Source: Candidatus Minthosoma caballi (GTDB lineage Bacteria; Bacteroidota; Bacteroidia; Bacteroidales; Bacteroidaceae). Taken from it: a stretch of DNA of 32,204 nucleotides. Under the pieces are notes generated by a model. The model did no database searches, was not told the origin of the DNA, and saw only the letters and a list, made by a program, of their open reading frames with translations. The stretch covers positions 1-32,204 of the forward strand of contig JAGHVC010000186.1 of assembly GCA_018064505.1 (NCBI GenBank), in the 5' to 3' direction. Positions within the stretch are counted from its first letter, which is position 1, and the number at the start of each line of letters is the position of its first letter. Position numbers and translations under genes: made by a program. Shown in pieces: positions 9,253 through 18,423 of the stretch.

Positions 9253-11151
9253 ATGAAAAGGATAAGTAAGAAAATATCTCTTGCCTCGCTGGTCACCGCA
9301 CTCGGACTGGCTGTAGCAAGTTGTAGCCTTGACCTCCTTCCATTGAACGATGTTGTACTCGAAAACTTCTGGACCAACAAGCAGGATGTTCAGAGTGTAG
9401 TCAACTCGTGCTACCTCGGAATGCAGAAAGAAGGATGCGTTAAACAAATTATCTTATGGGGTGAGGGCCGTTCTGACAATATCGTAGAAGGTCAGAATGT
9501 AGGCGAAGACCTCAAGAACATGCTGCGCGGCAACCTCAAGACTACAAACACCATCTGTGACTGGAAGTCATTCTATGTAGTAATCAACCGTTGCAACATT
9601 GTTGAGCACTATGCACCAGAAGTTGCAGAGGAAGACCCTAACTACTCACCATCCGACCTCGCAGTCAACCTCGCTGAGGTGAAGACACTCCGTGCCATCT
9701 GCTACTTCGAACTGGTGAAGGCATTCGGTAAGGTTCCGTTCACTTTCAACCCTTCAATCGATGACGACCAGGACTACCTGTTGCCACAGACTCCGGGCGA
9801 ACTCATCATCGACACACTCATCATGGACCTCGAGAAGTGCAAGAACCAGGCACCTCGCCGCTATGCTCACGACCCTCGCCAGAACTCTGGTAAGGTCACA
9901 CGAGCTGCCGTCTATGCACTCCTCGCTGACCTCTACCTCTGGCGTGCATCTGACAACTACTCTGACGACAAGCTCTCAGTTGACCAGCAGAAGCTCTACT
10001 ACCAGAAGGCAATCGAGTGCTGCGACTATGTCATGAAGCACAAGATCTCAGAATATACCCTCGATGAAGAAGGCGACATGGCAAAGAACATCGACCGTGA
10101 TGTCTATGCTGAATTCCGCTTCCCTCTGCTTGCAGAAGAAAAGGAAGGCAAGAACACCAGCGGTCCACGCGCAACCAACGCAATCTTCGGTAATGGCAAC
10201 TCATTCGAGAGCATCTTCGAACTCACTTACGAGGACACAGAAGACGAGGCTAAGCAGAAGAACTCTGATGTGTCAGACCTCTATGGTAGTTCAAGTGGTC
10301 AGGGCGGTCGCTCACAGCAGCTCTCTGCCAACACCACTCTCCTCATTGAGAAACTGAAGACAACCGACACTTACAGCGACCTCAACCTCTTCACTGCTCC
10401 TACCGACTACCGCTCAATCGCATCATTCAAGTACGATGAAAGCGAAATCTACAAGATTCTGAAGTATGTCGTTAAGAACAACCAGGCAGGTTCAGCAACA
10501 GCATATGGTACTGTAGTGTCACCATCATCAACTTCATGGGAAGCACCTGCACACGGCACTGACCAGGATGTCCGCACATCACGCGCAAGCACAGAAGGCT
10601 GGATCTTCTACCGCATCACTGATGTCATGCTCATGCGTGCAGAAGCAGAAGTTTGCCTCGCAGCACTTCTCAACCCTGCAACATCTGAGACAGGAACAGT
10701 TCACCTCTCAACTCTCGACCAGCTTATCGAAGCTGACGGTGTGTCAAACTGCTCATCTGACTCACTCCTCTTCCAGGATGCATTCGACCTCGTTTCAGCA
10801 GTCTATATGCGTTCAAACCCTGGAGCATGGGACAAGTCAGACTGTCGCCCACAGGCAGCTTCTTACACATCAGCTCCTGCACTGCTGAGTCTCATCGAGA
10901 CAGAGCGTCAGCGTGAACTCCTCTTCGAAGGCAAGCGCTATTACGATCTCGTGCGTCATGCACGCCGTGATGGCAACACCAGCATCCTCAAGACAAAGGT
11001 GTCATCAAAGTACACCAACAAGAGTGTGCTCGTAAAGCTCAGTCGCATGGAATTCATGTATCTTCCAGTATTGAAGGATCAGATGAAGATTAATCCACTC
11101 CTTGTTCAGAATCCTTGTTACTATGATGAGGAGGAAACTGTTAAAAATTAA
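9253..11151 (+). CDS. SusD/RagB-family nutrient-binding lipoprotein (first pair)
   Basis: The protein has 632 residues, somewhat longer than usual for SusD. A signal peptide with lipobox VASC places the lipid cysteine at residue 24. The N-terminal LLPLNDVVLENFWTNKQDVQSVVNSCY and the helical TPR-like core (VKTLRAICYFELVKAFGKVPF, VTRAAVYALLADLYLWRA) are diagnostic of SusD. The conserved C-terminal ERQRELLFEGKRYYDLVRHAR is also present. It caps the SusC barrel at the cell surface and binds the oligosaccharide cargo. It lies 16 nt after its susC and 3 nt before the next FAS1 gene. Confidence 0.95.
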   Translation: MKRISKKISLASLVTALGLAVASCSLDLLPLNDVVLENFWTNKQDVQSVVNSCYLGMQKEGCVKQIILWGEGRSDNIVEGQNVGEDLKNMLRGNLKTTNTICDWKSFYVVINRCNIVEHYAPEVAEEDPNYSPSDLAVNLAEVKTLRAICYFELVKAFGKVPFTFNPSIDDDQDYLLPQTPGELIIDTLIMDLEKCKNQAPRRYAHDPRQNSGKVTRAAVYALLADLYLWRASDNYSDDKLSVDQQKLYYQKAIECCDYVMKHKISEYTLDEEGDMAKNIDRDVYAEFRFPLLAEEKEGKNTSGPRATNAIFGNGNSFESIFELTYEDTEDEAKQKNSDVSDLYGSSSGQGGRSQQLSANTTLLIEKLKTTDTYSDLNLFTAPTDYRSIASFKYDESEIYKILKYVVKNNQAGSATAYGTVVSPSSTSWEAPAHGTDQDVRTSRASTEGWIFYRITDVMLMRAEAEVCLAALLNPATSETGTVHLSTLDQLIEADGVSNCSSDSLLFQDAFDLVSAVYMRSNPGAWDKSDCRPQAASYTSAPALLSLIETERQRELLFEGKRYYDLVRHARRDGNTSILKTKVSSKYTNKSVLVKLSRMEFMYLPVLKDQMKINPLLVQNPCYYDEEETVKN

Positions 11152-11166
11152 ACAATGACAACGGAT

Positions 11167-13299
11167 ATGAAAAAGATATTTAAATATTCATTATTCATGG
11201 TGTTTGCCGTGATAATGACAGCAGGTGTTTTCAGTTGCGACGACGATCCAGGTGTTGACAACTACTACACTTCAGTCCGTCAGTATGCGTCTGACTTTTT
11301 GAAGAGCAAGCCTCAGTTCAGCGAATTCGTACAGGCTATCGAACGCTCACAGAAACTCGACCTTATTGGTACATACGGACAATACACCATCTTTGCACCA
11401 ACAAACGATGCGGTTGACGAATACCTCCGTGGTAAAGGTGTAGGCTCAATTGGTGAACTTTCTCAGGAAGACTGCGACACACTCGTGCTCAACCATATCA
11501 TCGAGGACATCGCTTACTTCACAAGCGATGTTGACGACGGTACCTACGAGCATGCCAACATGTGCGACCGCTTCCTCACCATCACTCACGACTCAATCAT
11601 CCCAGAGGGACAGATTCTTCCTGTTTATTACATCAACAAGAAGTCTATCATCACTCACCCTGACGATTCAGTTGCAAACGGTGTAATCCACACCATCAAC
11701 CGTGTCATTGACCTGCAGAACGAAATGTTGCCAGCTCTCCTCGAACTCGACTCAACAATTTCGATGTTCGCAGATGCAGTCTATCTGACAGGACTCGACC
11801 GCAAGATGCAGGACTACATCGACACTACTTATCATGTCGGTTCTGACTCAATCGACTGGACAAACGACAAACTCGTGTTCTCAACTGCAAACGACAATGA
11901 ACGCGACAATGTGGCATATATGGAGAAGCGATTCTTCAAATATACAGCATTCGTTGAGACCGATGAGGTGCTCCGTGAAGCATTCAAGAATGTCACTGAC
12001 GCAAGCGTTGCAATCCCTCGCTACGGACATGTTTACAATGTTGACTACTCATGGTGTCACACTGGCATGGACAGCCTCCGTGCAATGGCAGCAGCCCTCT
12101 ACGACGATGTCTATCCAGAAGACTCAATCTACTTCAACGAACCTACAAACGAGAAGAACTCGCTCAACCGATTCATCTCTTACCACCTCCTCCCATTCCA
12201 GGCTACTTACTATCAGCTGACTTGTGTCGATGGTCCTGACACGAACCTTCCATACAACTTCGCACGCCGTAAGTACGACATCTGTGACTGGTATGCAACT
12301 ATGGCACCTTATGCCCTCATGAAGTTCTCCTTCCCTTCAGGATCACAGGCAGGCCTCTACATCAACCGTCGTGGTGTGATGTCACGCGCCGACGAACGCG
12401 GTGTCAAGATTCCAGGCACAAAGGTGCTCTCACCAAGCGAGTCACTCAGCGGAAGCTCACAGACTGCTGTCAACGGTATCTACCATTACATCACTGACAT
12501 TGTGTTCTTCGGTCGTCAGACTCAGGAAGACATCATCAAGGGCGAGCGTATGCGTTTCGATGCAACAACCCTCTCACCTGACTTCATCACCAGTGGTGCC
12601 CGTGGTCACCGTACACGCGACGGTAAACTCTACGCTCCAGGTGGCCAGCATGGTAACGCACTGACCAACCCATGTACCTGCCTCGGCTTCAAGCCAGGTT
12701 CAGCTGCTAACTTCGAATTCACTTCTGCTACACACATGCATGTCCGCAACCGCTTCATGACATTCTGGTCATATCAGGGCGACGAACTCCTCATCAAGGG
12801 ACGCTACGACTTCACAATCAAGTTGCCACCACTCCCAGAAGGAACTTACGAACTCCGTCTCCAGACTTGTGTAGGATTTTCTACCCGTGGAATCCTCCAG
12901 GCTTATCTCGATGGTGACCCTTGCGGCATTCCATTCGACATGCGTCCTTCAGGCGACGATCCACGAATCGGCTGGAAGAGCGACTCTGACCTCGGTGACG
13001 AAGACGCCATTGCATCATTCGACAAGTCATTCCACAACCAAGGATGGATGAAGGGTATGGACACTTACGCTTCTGATGCATCAAACGATGGTTCAAAGAA
13101 CTTCGGTACACCTCACCGTGACCAGAACAACACCATCCGTAAGGTCATCACTCAGTTCCGCACCAACGGACACGAAGACCACTATCTGCGCATTCAGCAG
13201 ATGATGGAGTCTGAGACCAACGAGTTTGCGTTCGACTTCATCGAGCTTTGTCCAAGTGCTGTATATAATAATGAGTTCTATACAGAGGATAAGCACTAA
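11167..13299 (+). CDS. FAS1-domain surface lipoprotein with C-terminal beta-sandwich region
   Basis: From ATG 11167 the protein has 710 residues. ATG 11155 (four residues more) is equally possible. The 11167 start gives a compact lipoprotein signal (MKKIFKYSLFMVFAVIM, GVFSC, lipid Cys24) followed by DDDPG, a good acidic surface-export signal. A first FAS1 repeat covers about residues 40-190 (YTIFAPTNDAVDEYL, NGVIHTINRVIDL). A second, divergent one covers about 195-455 (KYTAFVETDEVL, NGIYHYITDIVFF). The last 220 residues, including YDFTIKLPPLPEGTYELRL and a late FAFDFIELCP strand, look like a beta-sandwich similar in pattern to carbohydrate-binding modules. That part was not assigned to a named family. 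Its position between susD and another FAS1 gene suggests a surface glycan-binding role. Confidence 0.75.
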   Translation: MKKIFKYSLFMVFAVIMTAGVFSCDDDPGVDNYYTSVRQYASDFLKSKPQFSEFVQAIERSQKLDLIGTYGQYTIFAPTNDAVDEYLRGKGVGSIGELSQEDCDTLVLNHIIEDIAYFTSDVDDGTYEHANMCDRFLTITHDSIIPEGQILPVYYINKKSIITHPDDSVANGVIHTINRVIDLQNEMLPALLELDSTISMFADAVYLTGLDRKMQDYIDTTYHVGSDSIDWTNDKLVFSTANDNERDNVAYMEKRFFKYTAFVETDEVLREAFKNVTDASVAIPRYGHVYNVDYSWCHTGMDSLRAMAAALYDDVYPEDSIYFNEPTNEKNSLNRFISYHLLPFQATYYQLTCVDGPDTNLPYNFARRKYDICDWYATMAPYALMKFSFPSGSQAGLYINRRGVMSRADERGVKIPGTKVLSPSESLSGSSQTAVNGIYHYITDIVFFGRQTQEDIIKGERMRFDATTLSPDFITSGARGHRTRDGKLYAPGGQHGNALTNPCTCLGFKPGSAANFEFTSATHMHVRNRFMTFWSYQGDELLIKGRYDFTIKLPPLPEGTYELRLQTCVGFSTRGILQAYLDGDPCGIPFDMRPSGDDPRIGWKSDSDLGDEDAIASFDKSFHNQGWMKGMDTYASDASNDGSKNFGTPHRDQNNTIRKVITQFRTNGHEDHYLRIQQMMESETNEFAFDFIELCPSAVYNNEFYTEDKH

Positions 13300-13318
13300 T
13301 ATTATCAACCAATAATAT
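13299..13318. repeat. Short AT-only hairpin between FAS1 genes
   Basis: ATATTAT (13299-13305) pairs with ATAATAT (13312-13318) around a CAACCA loop, directly after the stop codon. A 7-bp AT stem is weak. It is listed only because it lies between two tightly spaced genes. Confidence 0.25.
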
Positions 13319-13329
13319 GATAGTAGATT

Positions 13330-15153
13330 ATGAATAAGAAATTAAATAACACTCTCGCAACCCTCATGTTGCTCGCCATAGGTGGTCTGTGCTCTTGCAC
13401 AGACACCTGGGACGAACACTATGACGGTGTTGCAGATTCCAATATGTTTGACGGAACCATCATGGAGATGCTGCAGCAGAACCCTGAGCTGTCAAATTTT
13501 GCAAAGGTGGTTGAGGCTACAGGTTTCGATGCTGAACTCAGTTCAAGCCAAAGCTACACACTTTGGGCACCTGAGAACAGTGCGCTGACAGATGCTGAAT
13601 GGAACTCTTGGCTCGAACTTGCCAAGACCAACAAGAAGGAAGTCATCAATCAGCTCATCAAGAATCACATGACCCGTTACAACATCTCGCTCGATGAAGA
13701 ATCACACATCATCAAGCTGCTGAACACAAAGACAGGTCACATGTCTGACAACTCTCAGTCACTGTTTGGTTCGTCACTCATCACATCACCTAACAATGCA
13801 TGCAAGAATGGTGTAGTACACATCATCGCAAAGGCACAGCCTTACCTCCGCAACCTCTACGAGGAAGTCGAGATCATGCACAACCAGTGGAAGAAGGACA
13901 ATGCAATCTCTGACCCAGAAGACACAATGGTGTCAATGTACACTTTCCTCAAGAAGTACAATGCCGACTCACTCGACCAGCAGCGAAGCGTTTCTATCGG
14001 TGTTGACGAGAACGGTGAGTACATTTGGATTGACTCAGTAATGCGCCGCAACAACACCATCCTGAATGGTCTCGATGCAATGCTCTACACTGAGGACTCA
14101 GTTTATTCAGTAATCCTGCCTTCAGTTGGTGCTTACCAGCAGCGATACAGCGAGGCAGAGAAGGTGCTTAGCTTCAACCCTCATGAGAATGCAGCCGACA
14201 CACCTGATGCACGCATCAGCACCACTGACTCACTCCGTCAGTACTATGCAAACCTCTTTGCAATGACTGACCTCTTCTACAACGACAACTTCAACCAGCA
14301 CCCTAACGACTCTGTCGTTTCAACTGAATGGGGTGGTGGTTCAAGATGGGAGAATCACAGATACTACGAGCCTTATGCAGCAGGCGGCATCTTTGACAAC
14401 AACAATGTCAATGAATGCAGCAACGGTAAGGCTTACTACTATGAAGAGTATCCACTCACTCCTTACGACCAGTTCATGAAGAAGATTGATGTAGTTTGCT
14501 CTGCAAGCACTGTTGACCTCTCAGTCGATGACAAGGCAAAGGCCTTCACACAGAACTGTAACCAGGCATTCCCAACAAATACAGTCACATATCTTGGCTC
14601 TGGCAAGACCCTGTCGTTTGTTGACATTCAGCCTTCTACCAAGTCTGCAAACCCAACTGTCACATTCCAGATTCGCAACACACTCAAGACCACTTACGAC
14701 ATGTATCTGGTGTATTGCCCACTCTGGGTCACTAAGTATGCTTCATACGAAGATGCTCACGCAGCAGCAGTGCTTGACAGTATTGCATACGACGATGGAA
14801 AGGGTGACCGTTCAAAGGAAAACTGGAACGACCTTCTCCGTCCTTACTATTTCCAGGTCAACACATTCGAGCGTACCGATAATGGTCGCTACCCTCTGAC
14901 TTCAAAAGGCAATTCAGTGAAGAACCCTGCTGACAACTCAAAGTACTTCGTCACAAATGTGGAGAATGCTGTCGATACAGTCTATATGGGCCAGCTCACT
15001 CCTGACTACTCTTACTATCAGACCGACAAGGAAGGCATCCTTGTTCAGCTTGATGTGAAGATCACTTCTTCAAAGACTAAGCAGTATTCTCGTGAGATGT
15101 ATCTCTGCAAGATTGTTCTGAAACCTCATGAAGAAGAAACCAGTGGTAATTAA
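13330..15153 (+). CDS. FAS1-domain surface lipoprotein with C-terminal beta-rich region
   Basis: The protein has 607 residues, with a signal peptide ending in lipobox LCSC (lipid Cys23) followed by TDTWDEHYD. One recognisable FAS1 domain covers about residues 38-180 (MLQQNPELSNFAKVVEATG, YTLWAPENSAL, NGVVHIIAKAQPYL). A second, degenerate FAS1-like stretch may span about 185-290 (SVYSVILPSVGAYQQRY). Residues about 330-600 are beta-rich with an YYFQVNTFERTDNGRY segment and no family I recognise. A WDEHY motif straight after the lipid anchor is common in Bacteroidales FAS1 lipoproteins (from memory). It is the third FAS1 lipoprotein of the locus, 30 nt after the previous gene and 23 nt before the second susC. 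Confidence 0.75.
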   Translation: MNKKLNNTLATLMLLAIGGLCSCTDTWDEHYDGVADSNMFDGTIMEMLQQNPELSNFAKVVEATGFDAELSSSQSYTLWAPENSALTDAEWNSWLELAKTNKKEVINQLIKNHMTRYNISLDEESHIIKLLNTKTGHMSDNSQSLFGSSLITSPNNACKNGVVHIIAKAQPYLRNLYEEVEIMHNQWKKDNAISDPEDTMVSMYTFLKKYNADSLDQQRSVSIGVDENGEYIWIDSVMRRNNTILNGLDAMLYTEDSVYSVILPSVGAYQQRYSEAEKVLSFNPHENAADTPDARISTTDSLRQYYANLFAMTDLFYNDNFNQHPNDSVVSTEWGGGSRWENHRYYEPYAAGGIFDNNNVNECSNGKAYYYEEYPLTPYDQFMKKIDVVCSASTVDLSVDDKAKAFTQNCNQAFPTNTVTYLGSGKTLSFVDIQPSTKSANPTVTFQIRNTLKTTYDMYLVYCPLWVTKYASYEDAHAAAVLDSIAYDDGKGDRSKENWNDLLRPYYFQVNTFERTDNGRYPLTSKGNSVKNPADNSKYFVTNVENAVDTVYMGQLTPDYSYYQTDKEGILVQLDVKITSSKTKQYSREMYLCKIVLKPHEEETSGN

Positions 15154-15176
15154 ATCGCTAAAATCAAAAGTACATT

Positions 15177-18100
15177 ATGAATAAATTCTTATTTTTACTG
15201 TTGGCAGTAGGTTGTTGTCCATTGGCTATGAATGCTCAGGAGGAAGTTGCTGATGAAACTGAGGTTGCAGTCAAGGCTCCTAAGAAAGACCGCCCAGCTA
15301 AGCAATATCCAACCATTGCCATATCTGGTAAGGTAATCGACGCCATTACCCACGAACCACTTGCTGGTGCCCAGATTAAGGCTTACAACAATAGTTACTA
15401 TACTGCAATGGCAGACGAAGAAGGTGCATTCACCATCAATGTTCCTGAGTTTGTCACTTCACTCTCTACAAGTCTGGAAGGCTACAACCTCAACCGTACT
15501 GCTCTCGGCGACGGCAAGCACTCTGTCACCATCCAGCTCTATTCTGACCGTTATCTCAGCAACTACGAGGCAAAGACTGTGGGCAGCCAGACTGTCACTA
15601 CAACCGACTTCGCCACTACAACTGCCGTAACTGCTGACCAGGAAATCCAGAACCGTCTCGGTGCCGATGTACGCTCAATTCAGCGCTCTGCACTCAACGG
15701 CATGGGTGATGTCATGTTCATCAACGGTCTCAACTCAATGATGTCAAACGCACAGCCGCTCATCGTTGTCGATGGAGTCATCTTTGACATGCTCTACGAT
15801 GCACAGATGCTTCACAACGGTTACTTCAACAACCTGCTCACAGGCATCAACATGGACGACATCGAAGACATCAAGGTTCTCAAGAACGGTACTGCCATCT
15901 ATGGTGCCAAGGCTGCCAATGGCGTTATCCTCATCACCACAAAGCGTGTGAAGAGTCAGGCTACTCGCATCGAGCTCAATGCCGCAGCAGGTGTCGAACT
16001 CCTTCCAAAGAGCATCGACATGATGGGAGCAGAGGACTACCGCTCATTCGCTTCTGAACTTCTCAACGGTACAGGCACAAAACTTTCTGAGTTCAAGTTC
16101 CTCAAGCCAGATCCTGACTACTATTATTATAATATGTATCACAACGAGACTGACTGGCGCAAGGAAGTGTACAAGGAGGCCATCACTCAGAACTACTCAC
16201 TCCATGTATCCGGTGGTGATGATGTAGCACAGTACAACCTCTCTGTTGGTTACATGAACGCAAACGCAACTCTCAAGGAGAACAACATGGAACGCTTCAA
16301 CATCCGTTTCAACTCCGACATCGTCATTGCAAGCAAGTTCACTACAAGCTTCGACGTTTCTTATGCAAATGTCACTCGTGAACTCCGCGACGACGGTTGG
16401 GCTCCTAACTACTCAACAGTTGCAATCGCTTCTCCAAGCACACTCTCACTCCTCAAGGCTCCGTTCCTCAGCCCTTACGACTTCTCTACACAGGGAACCG
16501 TCACACACTTCATTGCTGATGCCGACACTTACCTTTCTGAGGTACTCGGCGAAAAGGGCTCACTTGCCAATCCTGCAGCAATCCTGAAGAATGGTGAGGC
16601 TGTCAACAAGAACAGTTTTGACAACACAATGATCAACATTGCAGTCACTCCAAAGTGGCACGCAACAAAGAACTTCTCACTCCAGGAGCGCTTCGCATTT
16701 ACATTGCAGAGCCTCGATGAGAGCTACTTCACTCCACTCATCGGTATGCCTAACTTCAATCTCGACGAAGTTGGTACAATCCAGAACACAAAGGCTTCAC
16801 TCTACAACAAGCACACATCAGTCTTCAGCGACACACGCTTTGACTGGGCTCTCCCACTCGGTGCACACCGCGTCGATATGTTCGGAGGCGCACGCTTCAT
16901 GAGCGACATCTTCACTGCTTCAAAGCTTCTCGGTTACAACACAGGTAACGATAAGACTCCTAACACCACTGCCGACCTCTATCGTCGTAAGCCATCAGGA
17001 ACTGACGAAAACTGGAAGTCATTGTCATACTACTTCAATGTAGATTACAACTACAAGGAGAAGTATTATTTGCAGGGTCAGGTTACAGCTGAGACTTCAT
17101 CACGCTATGGTAAGGACAACGACGGCGGCATTGGCCTGTTCGGTGTACGCTGGGGTATCTTCCCATCAATCCAGGGTTCATGGGTAATCAGCAATGAAAA
17201 CTGGTTCCGTCCAAACAATGGTGTCAACATGCTGAAACTTAATGTAGGCTTCGAATCAGTTGGTAACGATGCAATCGACAACAGTGCAACACTTACTGCA
17301 ATGGCAAGTTCATCAATGTTCAACGAGACACAGACAAGCCAGGGCCTCGTAAGCATCGGTAACCCTAAGCTCCGCTGGGAAACTACCAACCGCTTCACTG
17401 CTGGATTCGAGGGCAACTTCATCAACAACCGCTTGAATGTTCGCTTCAACTACTTCAACTCACGCACGACCAACCTCATCTCTCTCCGCACACTCGCTTA
17501 TGTAGCAGGTATCACCAACTATGTAACCAACGATGGAGAACTCAAGAATCAGGGCTTCGATGCAACAGTGATTGGAAAGGTTGCAAACACCAAGAACTTC
17601 AAGGTGGAAGTTGGCGCAAGCGTAGGTCACTACAAGAATGAAATCGTTAAGCTCCCTGAGGGCAAGAAGTCATTCACAACTGATGTCTATGACGGACAGG
17701 TCATCTCACAGGTTGGCTGCCCAGTTGGTATGTTCTACGGTTTCCAGACTGACGGTGTCTTCGCTGACTCAAAGTCTGCAAAGGCAGCAGGTCTCTATGT
17801 CGTTGACCAGGCAGGTGCTAAGCAGTACTTCCAGGCAGGTGACATGAAGTTCATCGACCAGAACGGTGACAACATCATCGACGACAAGGACCGCACCATC
17901 ATCGGCGACCCTAACCCAGACATCTACGGTAATCTCTTTGCAAACTTCCTCATCGGTGAGCACTGGACACTCAACTGCCGCTTCGCTTACAGCCTCGGCA
18001 ACGACATCTACAACTTCCAGCGTCAGATGCTCGAAAGCGGATCACAGTTCATGAACCAGACAACAGCAGTCAACCGCCGCTGGAAGGTAGAAGGTCAGCA

Positions 18101-18407
18101 GACTGACATTCCACGCGCATCTTACGGCGACACAATGGGCAGCGCACGCTTCTCAGACCGCTGGATTGAGGACGGTTCTTACCTCAAGCTCAAGAATGTG
18201 ACACTCGCATACAAGATTCCTATCACTAACGAATACATCCAGGGACTCTCAGTATGGTGTGCTGCCAACAACCTCTTCACCATTACCAAGTATCTTGGCA
18301 GTGATCCTGAAGTTTCATGTGGCAACAGCATACTTTCACAGGGTGTTGATGCAGGCTTCCTGTCATCAGGCCGCAGTTTCACACTTGGTGTAAAGATTAA
18401 CTTGTAA
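15177..18407 (+). CDS. SusC/RagA-family TonB-dependent transporter (second pair, atypical plug)
   Basis: The protein has 1076 residues. The signal peptide ends at AMNAQ (about residue 21), followed by an acidic/lysine-rich linker. A carboxypeptidase-regulatory-like domain covers about 45-120 (IAISGKVIDAITHEPLAGAQI). The plug includes PLIVVDGVIFD, MDDIEDIKVLKNGTAIYGAKAANGVILITTKR. The usual I-R-I-R-G-x-x-S strand of SusC plugs reads MFINGLNSM here. The barrel ends in SFTLGVKINL. Function should be outer-membrane import of oligosaccharide with the downstream SusD. The divergence from the first SusC suggests a different cargo size or composition. The susD gene follows 16 nt later. Confidence 0.93.
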   Translation: MNKFLFLLLAVGCCPLAMNAQEEVADETEVAVKAPKKDRPAKQYPTIAISGKVIDAITHEPLAGAQIKAYNNSYYTAMADEEGAFTINVPEFVTSLSTSLEGYNLNRTALGDGKHSVTIQLYSDRYLSNYEAKTVGSQTVTTTDFATTTAVTADQEIQNRLGADVRSIQRSALNGMGDVMFINGLNSMMSNAQPLIVVDGVIFDMLYDAQMLHNGYFNNLLTGINMDDIEDIKVLKNGTAIYGAKAANGVILITTKRVKSQATRIELNAAAGVELLPKSIDMMGAEDYRSFASELLNGTGTKLSEFKFLKPDPDYYYYNMYHNETDWRKEVYKEAITQNYSLHVSGGDDVAQYNLSVGYMNANATLKENNMERFNIRFNSDIVIASKFTTSFDVSYANVTRELRDDGWAPNYSTVAIASPSTLSLLKAPFLSPYDFSTQGTVTHFIADADTYLSEVLGEKGSLANPAAILKNGEAVNKNSFDNTMINIAVTPKWHATKNFSLQERFAFTLQSLDESYFTPLIGMPNFNLDEVGTIQNTKASLYNKHTSVFSDTRFDWALPLGAHRVDMFGGARFMSDIFTASKLLGYNTGNDKTPNTTADLYRRKPSGTDENWKSLSYYFNVDYNYKEKYYLQGQVTAETSSRYGKDNDGGIGLFGVRWGIFPSIQGSWVISNENWFRPNNGVNMLKLNVGFESVGNDAIDNSATLTAMASSSMFNETQTSQGLVSIGNPKLRWETTNRFTAGFEGNFINNRLNVRFNYFNSRTTNLISLRTLAYVAGITNYVTNDGELKNQGFDATVIGKVANTKNFKVEVGASVGHYKNEIVKLPEGKKSFTTDVYDGQVISQVGCPVGMFYGFQTDGVFADSKSAKAAGLYVVDQAGAKQYFQAGDMKFIDQNGDNIIDDKDRTIIGDPNPDIYGNLFANFLIGEHWTLNCRFAYSLGNDIYNFQRQMLESGSQFMNQTTAVNRRWKVEGQQTDIPRASYGDTMGSARFSDRWIEDGSYLKLKNVTLAYKIPITNEYIQGLSVWCAANNLFTITKYLGSDPEVSCGNSILSQGVDAGFLSSGRSFTLGVKINL

Positions 18408-18423
18408 TATGGAGGAACAGAAA

